Shown here one piece after another: positions 1-5,557 of a stretch of 6,282 bases of DNA (the stretch's first letter is position 1; each line of letters opens with the position of its first letter). Under the pieces are notes generated by a model that worked only from the letters and a program-made list of their open reading frames with translations, was not told the DNA's origin and did not search any database. The stretch is taken from the NCBI GenBank assembly GCA_041164825.1, contig JBEAOO010000236.1:1-6282 (forward strand), in the 5' to 3' direction. The position numbers and the translations under genes are program-made. This DNA comes from JBEAOO01 sp041164825. GTDB lineage: Bacteria; Pseudomonadota; Gammaproteobacteria; Burkholderiales; Burkholderiaceae_C.

Positions 1-81
1 CAAGGTCCTCGGGCAAACGGTGAAGATGAAAAACGGAAAGCAAAAAGGGTGCGGGCAACGGTGCACTGAAACGGCGCGGGC

Positions 82-831
82 TCAGCCCGGGGCCGACGGC
101 GCGGCGGCGGAAAACAGCGCCAGCACATCGCGCAAGCTGCTGCCGGTGTGGGTGGGCTGCACGCCCAGCGGCTCCAGCGGGCCGCCACTGCGGTTGACCC
201 ACAGCGTGGTGTAGCCAAACCAGGTGGCGCAGGCCGCGTCCCAGCCGTTGCTGGAGACGAACAAGATGTCTTTGGCCGGCAGGCCCAGCGCCTGCGGGCC
301 CAGGGCGTAGGCGGCGGGCGAGGTCTTGAACACGCGCACCGTGTGCACGCTGATCACCGGGTCGATCAGCTCGCCCAGGCCGGCGCTGCGCACGGCCACG
401 CCCAGCATCTCCGGGTCGCCATTGCTCAAGATGCCGGCGCGCACACCGCGCTCGCGCAGCGCCTGCAGTACCTCGCGGTTCTCGGGAAAGGCGCTGAGGT
501 GCCGGTACTGGTTCATCAGCCGGTCTTCGTCGGCCGGGGCCAGCGCCAGGCCCAGCCGCAGCGCGCTGTGGCGCAGTGCATCGCGGGTGAGGTCCCAAAA
601 CGGGCGGTAGTGCTCGCCGCCGGGGCCGGCCAGACTGATGAGGCGGGTGAGGTCGATTTGTTTGTCGCGCCAGGCCTGGGCCAGGCGCTCGCCCTGGCCG
701 GGGAAGAGCTGCTCGGCCAGCAAACCCACGCTGTAGACGTCGAACAGCGTGCCGTAGGCGTCAAACAGCACCGCGCGCGGCACGTGGTGGGCGCTGCGGG
801 AACTGGGGCGGGCGGACGGCGGCGAGGACAT
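82..831 (-). CDS. Type II (L-2-)haloacid dehalogenase, HAD superfamily
   Basis: Predicted cytoplasmic hydrolase that removes halide from short L-2-haloalkanoic acids to give D-2-hydroxy acids, using an aspartate ester intermediate. At 249 aa it is slightly longer than the usual 220-240, through about 14 extra N-terminal residues. Motif I is FDAYGTLFD with nucleophile D24 and T28. R55 lies in the cap, and motif II is SNGDP with S136/N137. K169 and Y175 follow, and motif III is SSNGWDAA with S193, N195 and D198. With an offset of 14 to 18, these match D10, T14, R41, S118, K151, Y157, S175, N177 and D180 of L-DEX YL, as I recall them. The match separates it from generic HAD phosphatases. The start is the ATG at 831; no strong Shine-Dalgarno precedes it. 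It is divergent from the lyase operon. The true substrate may be a haloacid or an unrecognised compound. Confidence 0.93.
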   Translation of the reverse strand: MSSPPSARPSSRSAHHVPRAVLFDAYGTLFDVYSVGLLAEQLFPGQGERLAQAWRDKQIDLTRLISLAGPGGEHYRPFWDLTRDALRHSALRLGLALAPADEDRLMNQYRHLSAFPENREVLQALRERGVRAGILSNGDPEMLGVAVRSAGLGELIDPVISVHTVRVFKTSPAAYALGPQALGLPAKDILFVSSNGWDAACATWFGYTTLWVNRSGGPLEPLGVQPTHTGSSLRDVLALFSAAAPSAPG

Positions 832-978
832 GCCCGCACTCTATTGCGTTTGCGCCCCAACTTTAAGTACTTCAAATCGCAGGGATTGCTGCGTTTTTTG
901 CAAAGATCAAGGGGCGATCCCGCTGCGCGCCTGTCCATAATCAGGTGTCACACCGCTCCATTGCCACGCCCTCCACCC
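832..978. promoter_or_regulatory. Divergent intergenic region with LysR-box-like dyad
   Basis: This 147-bp gap separates the dehalogenase (leftward) from the lyase operon (rightward), so it should hold promoters for both. An AAGTACTT palindrome at 865-872 sits in the imperfect dyad TTTAAGTACTTCAAA (862-876), which contains the T-N11-A pattern of LysR-type regulator sites. A LysR gene lies at the end of the operon, so this is a reasonable operator candidate. A CATAAT at 936-941 could be a -10 for the lyase gene, but it has no convincing -35. The site assignments are inference; the dyad itself is seen. Confidence 0.35.
878..899 (+). terminator. Terminator-like hairpin in the operon leader
   Basis: CGCAG (878-882) pairs with CTGCG (889-893) around the six-base loop GGATTG, and six T's follow at 894-899. 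The form is that of a short rho-independent terminator on the plus strand. The stem is only 5 bp and no plus-strand gene lies upstream. It would be either a weak stop for read-through or antisense transcription from the dehalogenase side, or chance. Confidence 0.3.
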
Positions 979-1968
979 ATGAACCCGCCCGCTTTGCCCC
1001 CCTTGCTGATCAGCGAAGTCGGCCCGCGCGACGGGCTGCAGTCGGTGAAGGCCGCCATGCCCACCGCCGCCAAAAAGCGCTGGCTGAGCGCGCTGGCGGC
1101 CAGCGGATTGCGCGAGATCGAGGTGGCGTCGTTCGTGTCGCCCAAACTGTTGCCGCAGATGGCCGATGCGGCCGAACTGGTGGCGCACGCGCTCACCCTG
1201 CCCGGCCTGCAGGTGGCGGCCTTGGCGCCCAACCTGAAGGGCGCACAAGCGGCCATGCAGGCGGGCGTGCACAAGCTGACCATTCCGGTGTCGGTGACCG
1301 AGGCGCACTCGCTGGCCAATGTGCGCAAGACGCTGGCGCAGATGGACGACGAGGTGCGCGCCATCGTCGCGCTGCGCAACGCCGCGCACCCCGCGGTGGT
1401 GCTGGAGGCCGGGCTCTCAGTGGCCTTTGGCTGCACGCTGGCGGGCGCGGTGAGCGATGCGCAGACGCTGCGCCTGGCGCACGCCATGGCCGCCTGCGGC
1501 GTGGACGAGGTGGGCCTGTCAGACACCAGCGGCTGCGCCAACCCCACGCAGGTACGGCGCCTGTTCACCGCGCTGATGCGCGAGCTGGGCCCGCACGCGG
1601 GCGGTGCGCATTTCCACAACACACGCGGCCAGGGCCTGGCCAATGTGGTGGCGGCACTCGATGCCGGCGTCACCACCTTTGACGCCAGCCAGGGCGGCCT
1701 GGGCGGCTGCCCCTATGCCCCCGGTGCCAGCGGCAACATCGTCACCGAAGACCTGGTGTTTTTGCTCGAAGCCATGGGCCACCCCACGGGTGTGGACATG
1801 GCCCGCCTGCTGTTGGCGCGCCAGGCGCTGCGCGAGGGCCTGCCCGGCGAGCCGCTGTACGGCCAGCTGGCCGACGCCGGCCTGCCGCTGGGTTTCGTGT
1901 ACGCCGATGGCCGCACGCCTGACGCCGCCACAACAGCATCCACTTGCATCCCCGGAGCCCCCGCATGA
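979..1968 (+). CDS. Hydroxymethylglutaryl-CoA lyase family protein
   Basis: This 329-aa TIM-barrel enzyme of the HMGL-like (DRE-TIM metallolyase) family has the usual length for bacterial HMG-CoA lyases. It would cleave a 3-hydroxy-3-methyl-acyl-CoA, classically HMG-CoA to acetyl-CoA plus acetoacetate, with a divalent metal. Visible motifs are EVGPRDGLQ at residues 13-21 (catalytic R17, metal ligand D18), EIEVASFVSPK at 47-57, VGLSDTSG at 178-185, the metal-binding HFH at 211-213, and the active-site loop GGLGGCPYAPGASGN with C244. The ATG at 979 is chosen because it lies just before the family's conserved N-terminus. The open frame runs far upstream but does not look like lyase, and there is no clear Shine-Dalgarno. 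The stop overlaps the next start as ATGA, implying translational coupling. The CoA-transferase partner suggests the substrate arrives as a free acid; citramalyl-CoA or another analogue is as possible as HMG-CoA. Confidence 0.92.
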   Translation: MNPPALPPLLISEVGPRDGLQSVKAAMPTAAKKRWLSALAASGLREIEVASFVSPKLLPQMADAAELVAHALTLPGLQVAALAPNLKGAQAAMQAGVHKLTIPVSVTEAHSLANVRKTLAQMDDEVRAIVALRNAAHPAVVLEAGLSVAFGCTLAGAVSDAQTLRLAHAMAACGVDEVGLSDTSGCANPTQVRRLFTALMRELGPHAGGAHFHNTRGQGLANVVAALDAGVTTFDASQGGLGGCPYAPGASGNIVTEDLVFLLEAMGHPTGVDMARLLLARQALREGLPGEPLYGQLADAGLPLGFVYADGRTPDAATTASTCIPGAPA

Positions 1969-3191
1969 GCGAACCCCACCCCCTGCCCTGTGCCGACCTG
2001 CGCGTGGTCGAGTTCACCCACATGGTGATGGGCCCCACCTGCGGTCTGGTGCTGGGCGACCTGGGCGCCGAGGTCATCAAGGTGGAGCCGCTGGAGGGCG
2101 ACAACACGCGCCAGCTGCTGGGCTCGGGCGCGGGTTTTTTCCCGCTCTTCAACCGCAACAAAAAGAGCCTGGCGCTGAACGTGAAAGACCCGCGCGGGCT
2201 GGAGATCGCGCTCAAGCTGGCGGCCACCGCCGATGTCTTCAGCGAGAACTTCCGCAGCGGCACGCTCGACCGCCTGGGCCTGGGCTACAAGGCGCTCAAG
2301 GTGCTGAACCCGCGCCTGGTGTACGTCAGTCACAAGGGCTTTTTACCGGGGCCGTATGAGCACCGCACCGCGCTCGACGAGGTGGTGCAGATGATGGGCG
2401 GCCTGGCCTACATGACCGGGCCCGAGGGCCGGCCGCTGCGCGCGGGCTCGTCGGTGAACGACATCATGGGCGGGCTGTTTGGCGCCATCGGCGCGCTGGC
2501 CGCGCTGCGGGCGCGCGAGACCACCGGCCTGGGCCAGGAGGTGCAGAGCGCGCTGTTCGAGAACAACATTTTTCTGGTGGCGCAGCACATGCTGCAGTTC
2601 GCCGTGACCGGCCAAGCCGCCGCACCCATGCCCAGCCGCATCAGCCCCTGGGCGGTGTACGACGTGTTCACGGTGAAGGACGGCGAGCAGATTTTCTTGG
2701 CCGCCGTCAGCGACAAACAATGGGCCGTGCTCTGCGACGCGTTTGCGCTGGACGACCTGCGCGCCGATGCCCGCCTGCAAAACAACAACCAGCGCGTGCT
2801 GGCGCGCGAGTGGTTGATTCCGGCGCTGCGCGAGCGGCTGGCCGATCGGTCGGCCGCCGACATCAGCGCGGTGTTCGAGCGCGAGGGCCTGCCGTATGCG
2901 CCCATCACCCGGCCCGAGCAATTGCTGGACGACCCGCACCTCGTGGCCTCGGGCGGTCTGGCGCCAATGACGCTGCCCGATGGCCGCGAAACGGTGACGC
3001 CGCTGCTGCCCTTCACGCTCGCCGGCCAGCGCCCGCCATTGCGGCTCGACCCGCCGCGGTTGAACGAACACGGCGACGCGCTGCTGCTGAGCCTGGGCTA
3101 CCGCGAGGGCGACCTGGCCGATCTGCGCCGGGCCGGGGTGCTGGGCCCAGCTGACCAGGCAAACAGGCCCGACGCGGCCAACGACGCCTGA
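1965..3191 (+). CDS. CaiB/BaiF (class III) CoA-transferase
   Basis: This 408-aa family III CoA-transferase moves CoA from a donor such as succinyl-CoA to a carboxylic acid; family members work as interlocked dimers in the cytoplasm. Visible features are the N-terminal Rossmann-like block with VVEFTHMVMGPTCGLVLGDLGAEVIKVEP (about 14-42), FNRNKKSLALNVKDPRG (62-78), and RPLRAGSSVNDIMGG. In the last, D166 matches the catalytic aspartate that carries the acyl group in formyl-CoA transferase (D169 in FRC). I chose the ATG at 1965 over an in-frame ATG at 1944. It overlaps the lyase stop as ATGA, has GGAG 7 nt upstream, and gives the family's normal N-terminus. Coupling to an HMGL-type lyase recalls succinate-hydroxymethylglutarate or succinyl-CoA:citramalate CoA-transferases. 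The acid used cannot be told from sequence. Confidence 0.92.
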   Translation: MSEPHPLPCADLRVVEFTHMVMGPTCGLVLGDLGAEVIKVEPLEGDNTRQLLGSGAGFFPLFNRNKKSLALNVKDPRGLEIALKLAATADVFSENFRSGTLDRLGLGYKALKVLNPRLVYVSHKGFLPGPYEHRTALDEVVQMMGGLAYMTGPEGRPLRAGSSVNDIMGGLFGAIGALAALRARETTGLGQEVQSALFENNIFLVAQHMLQFAVTGQAAAPMPSRISPWAVYDVFTVKDGEQIFLAAVSDKQWAVLCDAFALDDLRADARLQNNNQRVLAREWLIPALRERLADRSAADISAVFEREGLPYAPITRPEQLLDDPHLVASGGLAPMTLPDGRETVTPLLPFTLAGQRPPLRLDPPRLNEHGDALLLSLGYREGDLADLRRAGVLGPADQANRPDAANDA

Positions 3192-3206
3192 GCCCGGGAG
3201 ACCGCC

Positions 3207-4124
3207 ATGGCCCGCCTGAAGCAGATCGAATCCTTTGCCGCCGTCGCCACCAAAGGCAGCCTCACCGCTGCCGCCTTGGCCGATGGTGTGGCCCCCGCGG
3301 TCATCGGCCGGCGCATCGACGCGCTGGAAGAGCGCCTGGGCGTGAAGCTGCTGGTGCGCACCACGCGGCGCATCACGCTCACGCACGAGGGCAGCGCGTT
3401 TTTAGAAGACTGCCAGCGCCTCTTGGCCGACCTGGCCAGCGCCGAAGCCAGCGTCAGCGCGGGCGGCGTGAAGGCCAGCGGCGCGCTGCGCATCACAGCG
3501 CCCGCGGGCTTCGGCCGCCGCCATGTGGCGCCGCTGGTGCCGCGCTTTTTGGCGCTGCACCCGGATGTGCACGTGTCGCTCAACCTGAGCGACCGCGTGG
3601 TCGACATCGTCAACGAGAGTTTTGACTGCGCGGTGCGCGTGGGCGACCTGCCCGATTCGAGCCTGGTGAGCGTGCGCCTGGCCGACAACCGCCGCCTGTG
3701 CGTGGCCACGCCGGCCTACCTGCAACGTGCGGGCACACCGCAACACCCGTCGGAGCTGGCGCGCCACGAGTGCCTGACGCTCAGCTCCGACGCCAGCCAG
3801 ACGCGCGGCTGGGCCTTCATGGTCGATGGCGCGCTCACGCATTTGCGCCCCAGCGGCCGCATCGACTGCAGCGACGGCCAGGTGTTGCACGACTGGTGCG
3901 TGGCCGGCCTGGGCATGGCCTGGCGCAGCACCTGGGAGGTCGCCCACGAGGTGGCCGCCGGCCAGTTGGTGAGCGTGCTGGACGACTTTGCGGCGCCGCC
4001 CAACGGCATCTACGCCGTGTTCCCCCACGCCAAGCACCTGCCGCTGCGCGTGCGGCTGTGGATCGATTTCTTGAAGCACAGCTACGGCGACGCGAGCTAC
4101 TGGGCACAGGCCCACGGCGGCTGA
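3207..4124 (+). CDS. LysR-type transcriptional regulator
   Basis: This 305-aa DNA-binding regulator has the standard LTTR length. The winged helix-turn-helix covers about residues 1-60, with the typical F..V...GSLTAAA, IDALEERLGVKLLVRTTR and LTHEG elements. A linker helix runs to about 88, and a periplasmic-binding-protein-like effector domain follows from about 92 to 295. GGGAG at 3196-3200, six bases before the ATG, is a strong ribosome binding site. It begins 15 nt after the CoA-transferase stop on the same strand, so it is probably co-transcribed with the operon it controls. That is less usual than the divergent LTTR arrangement. The effector is likely the acid or CoA ester handled by the two upstream enzymes (inference). 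The divergent dyad at 862-876 is a candidate target. Confidence 0.93.
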   Translation: MARLKQIESFAAVATKGSLTAAALADGVAPAVIGRRIDALEERLGVKLLVRTTRRITLTHEGSAFLEDCQRLLADLASAEASVSAGGVKASGALRITAPAGFGRRHVAPLVPRFLALHPDVHVSLNLSDRVVDIVNESFDCAVRVGDLPDSSLVSVRLADNRRLCVATPAYLQRAGTPQHPSELARHECLTLSSDASQTRGWAFMVDGALTHLRPSGRIDCSDGQVLHDWCVAGLGMAWRSTWEVAHEVAAGQLVSVLDDFAAPPNGIYAVFPHAKHLPLRVRLWIDFLKHSYGDASYWAQAHGG

Positions 4125-4136
4125 GCCCCCTTGCCA

Positions 4137-4155
4137 AGATGACTTGAATTCATCT
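4137..4155. repeat. 6-bp inverted repeat between lysR-type gene and abiF
   Basis: AGATGA (4137-4142) and TCATCT (4150-4155) form a perfect 6-bp inverted repeat with a 7-nt spacer. It starts 12 nt after the LysR stop. No T-tract follows, so a classical terminator is not supported. It could be a weak 3'-end structure of the operon mRNA or an operator for the next gene. The rest of the 112-bp gap shows no convincing sigma70 promoter. Confidence 0.3.
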
Positions 4156-4236
4156 CGTTGCATCGCCTCTTGATGCCAGATAGTTCAACCGATTCTGGGT
4201 ATCGTCCTTGCGGAAATTGCATCAAGAGCCTGCCAA

Positions 4237-5130
4237 GTGAACTACACCAAGCCCTGGAAAAGCTACGCCGATCAACTGGATCAGTTGATCGGCCGGAGCA
4301 TGGTCATCACCGACCGGGATCGCGCGCTGGAATACCTAGAGCGCATCGGCTACTACCGCCTCAGCGGCTACTGTTTCGCGTTCCGCGAACGCAGCGAGCC
4401 AGCATACCTACTGGATGAGCTCGGCCGCAAACCGAAGAAGGTGCGTGAAGAGCGCATCGTGCTCGATGCTTTTCGGGTCGGAACCACTTTCCAAAATGCA
4501 GTAGACCTGTACGTCTTCGACAAGCAGCTGCGGCTGCTGGTGATGGACGCACTGGAACGCATCGAAGTGGCATTGCGTGTTGACGTGTCGCACACGTTGG
4601 GGAAGCATGACCGCTTTGCGTACCTCAAGCCCGAGCTGTTTCACGTCGAGTTCAGCGTCAAGCTGGACAAGGACTCGGGTCTCACGCGACACCACGAATG
4701 GCTCGGGAAGCACGCTCATTTGATCGGCCGCTCCAAAGAAGAATTCGTTCGGCACAACAGGGCCAAGTACGGCCTGCCGCTGGCCATCTGGGTGGCCTGC
4801 GAAGTGTGGGACTTCGGCACGCTTTCGACGTTGTTCAACGGCATGCGAGAAGCGGAGCAAGATGCCATTGCCAACCAATACGGCGTGAGCAATGGCCGGG
4901 TGTTCGCAACTTGGCTGCGCAGCTTGAATTACCTGCGCAACGTCTGCGCGCACCACAGCCGTCTATGGAATCGGAATATCGTTGACCAACCGAAGCTGCC
5001 ATCATCTGCCGAGCAGTCGTGGGTCACACCGTTTGAGGCTGATGCGCATGCAAGGGCACGCTGCTTTCTGCTCTTGAAGATCACGAGGCACCTGCTCGGA
5101 CCAGCACAATCCTCGGTCGAGCTGGCCTGA
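4237..5130 (+). CDS. abiF: Abi_2/AbiF-family abortive infection protein (HEPN)
   Basis: This 297-aa protein of the AbiD/AbiF (Abi_2) family was first known from lactococcal phage-abortive-infection systems and is grouped with HEPN ribonucleases. Family marks are ALEYLERIGYYRLSGYCFAFR near the N-terminus (30-50), LERIEVALRVDVSHTLG (106-122), WVACEVWDFGTLSTLFNGM (185-203), and NYLRNVCAHHSRLWNR (231-246). In the last, R234-N-x3-H239 is the HEPN Rx4H catalytic signature. Length is normal and no signal or membrane segment is seen. The GTG at 4237 is chosen because KPW..Y.DQL...I starts as family members do; AAGAG at 4224-4228 is a modest ribosome site. GC is lower than in its neighbours (32 of 60 at 4441-4500 against 40 of 60 at 3541-3600, counted by hand), suggesting horizontal acquisition. 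A predicted small RNA lies convergent just downstream. It is expected to be a growth-arresting RNase held in check by that RNA (family knowledge plus inference). Confidence 0.9.
   Translation: MNYTKPWKSYADQLDQLIGRSMVITDRDRALEYLERIGYYRLSGYCFAFRERSEPAYLLDELGRKPKKVREERIVLDAFRVGTTFQNAVDLYVFDKQLRLLVMDALERIEVALRVDVSHTLGKHDRFAYLKPELFHVEFSVKLDKDSGLTRHHEWLGKHAHLIGRSKEEFVRHNRAKYGLPLAIWVACEVWDFGTLSTLFNGMREAEQDAIANQYGVSNGRVFATWLRSLNYLRNVCAHHSRLWNRNIVDQPKLPSSAEQSWVTPFEADAHARARCFLLLKITRHLLGPAQSSVELA
4267..4293. repeat. Perfect 12-bp inverted repeat in the 5' end of abiF
   Basis: GCCGATCAACTG (4267-4278), the three-base spacer GAT, and CAGTTGATCGGC (4282-4293) match with no mismatch. The repeat begins 30 nt after the GTG start and covers the codons for A-DQLDQL-IG. 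In mRNA it would be a stable hairpin just inside the ribosome's initial footprint. In DNA it is a 27-bp operator-like palindrome. The function is unknown. Confidence 0.75.
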
Positions 5131-5241
5131 TCGCATGAAAGCACACCTAAGCGCATTCCCCAACCTTACTCACCTCGGCCTGAACTTGGCGGGTATGGGC
5201 GCCCCTCGTGGTTGGGAGGAAGACTGGTGAGCTTGAGAAAT

Positions 5242-5290
5242 AAAAAACCCCTCAGCAGCTTCCCCGCCAAAGCGGGGTCACCGAGAGGGG
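5242..5290 (-). terminator. Rho-independent terminator forming the sRNA 3' end
   Basis: Read leftward, the CCCCTC/GAGGGG outer stem with the nested CCCCGC/GCGGGG hairpin is followed at once by six T's, an A and three more T's. The T-tract lies only on this strand; on the plus strand the same hairpin is preceded by A's and followed by CCGTG. The signal therefore argues for leftward transcription here. Confidence 0.75.
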
Positions 5291-5297
5291 CCGTGTT
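5242..5297 (-). ncRNA. Predicted small RNA convergent with abiF (abiF RNA candidate)
   Basis: The minus-strand transcript of about 56 nt would start near A5297/A5296, 7-8 nt past a near-consensus -10. It begins AACACGG, then CCCCTC (5290-5285) pairs with GAGGGG (5253-5248), 6 bp. Inside a 7 x 8-nt internal loop (TCGGTGA / AAGCTGCT), CCCCGC (5277-5272) pairs with GCGGGG (5267-5262) over the loop TTTG. It ends in six T's at 5247-5242. Promoter, compact structured body and terminator fit together as a stand-alone sRNA gene. The Rfam collection includes an abiF RNA motif found beside abiF genes, and AbiF has recently been described as a toxin with a small-RNA antitoxin. Position and size fit, but I recognised this by structure and context, not by covariance search. 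Expected role: RNA antitoxin or cofactor of AbiF. RNA ends are predicted. Confidence 0.72.
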
Positions 5298-5303
5298 AAC
5301 AAG

Positions 5304-5332
5304 ATTTTAGGCCGTTGGGCCTGCCTCGTCAA
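5304..5332 (-). promoter_or_regulatory. Near-consensus sigma70 promoter for the small RNA
   Basis: On the minus strand TTGACG (5332-5327) is followed by a 17-nt spacer and TAAAAT (5309-5304). That is five of six matches at the -35 and five of six at the -10 with ideal spacing. A purine at 5297/5296 gives the expected start. It is the best promoter in the window, which fits a constitutively and strongly made antitoxin RNA. The hairpin AGGCC-GTTG-GGCCT (5309-5322) overlaps the spacer. Confidence 0.8.
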
Positions 5333-5383
5333 CGTCCGTACTGCCCGCAGAGCGACCCACGTTAGACAGCATTGCTCAGCCAG

Positions 5384-5405
5384 AAAGCCCCCCGGCGGGG
5401 CTTTT
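5384..5405 (+). terminator. Rho-independent terminator, probably of the abiF transcript
   Basis: AAAGCCCC (5384-5391) pairs with GGGGCTTT (5397-5404) over the loop CCGGC, an 8-bp stem ending in TTTT. It is the first strong plus-strand terminator after abiF (stop at 5130), so the abiF 3' UTR would be about 275 nt and would include the complement of the sRNA. Leftward it has only three T's and would be weaker. Confidence 0.7.
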
Positions 5406-5557
5406 GAACCCAAGGCTTGCACCTGTGTCACACGACACTTTGTGTTTGCACGCGGGGCAATTCAATGCTTCAAGTCACACCAGAGAGACACCCCCCCCGC
5501 GTCAGAATAGTTGTCGCCTCCATAGATCAACCCAGGGGGCGGCGATGAAGGACGGAC

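Noticed and set aside
1..81. Possible terminator after the dehalogenase (CGGGC-TCA-GCCCG at 77-89 and T-rich minus-strand DNA beyond)
   Set aside because: The 5-bp hairpin includes the stop codon and no T-tract follows it directly. The T-runs further on lack a convincing stem.
148..978. Long plus-strand open frame running into the lyase gene
   Set aside because: The part before 979 is antisense to the dehalogenase and has the low-complexity A/G/R/H-rich composition of a high-GC shadow frame. Lyase homology starts only at the ATG at 979.
4158..4205. Promoter for abiF
   Set aside because: TTGCAT with GATAGT (15-nt spacer) and TTGATG with TATCGT (24-nt spacer) both fail on spacing or sequence. 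No supportable promoter was found.
4511..4530. Short complementarity between the sRNA (AGCTGCT) and abiF mRNA (AGCAGCT)
   Set aside because: Seven bases of GC-rich match within a long gene are expected by chance and are far from the start codon, so this is not evidence of base-pairing control.
5135..5230. 31-codon ORF just after abiF, ATG at 5135, ending with W and TGA
   Set aside because: It begins five bases past the abiF stop but has no Shine-Dalgarno and no recognisable sequence. It is probably 3' UTR, though a small peptide cannot be excluded.
5425..5438. GTGTC-ACAC-GACAC inverted repeat
   Set aside because: The stem is only 5 bp with no link to a terminator or promoter. It could be part of the flank or the IS edge, but nothing supports a role.
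5131..5557. CRISPR array or tandem repeats in the non-coding stretch
   Set aside because: No repeated unit is seen. The structure is fully described by the sRNA gene, its promoter, two terminators and the IS leader.
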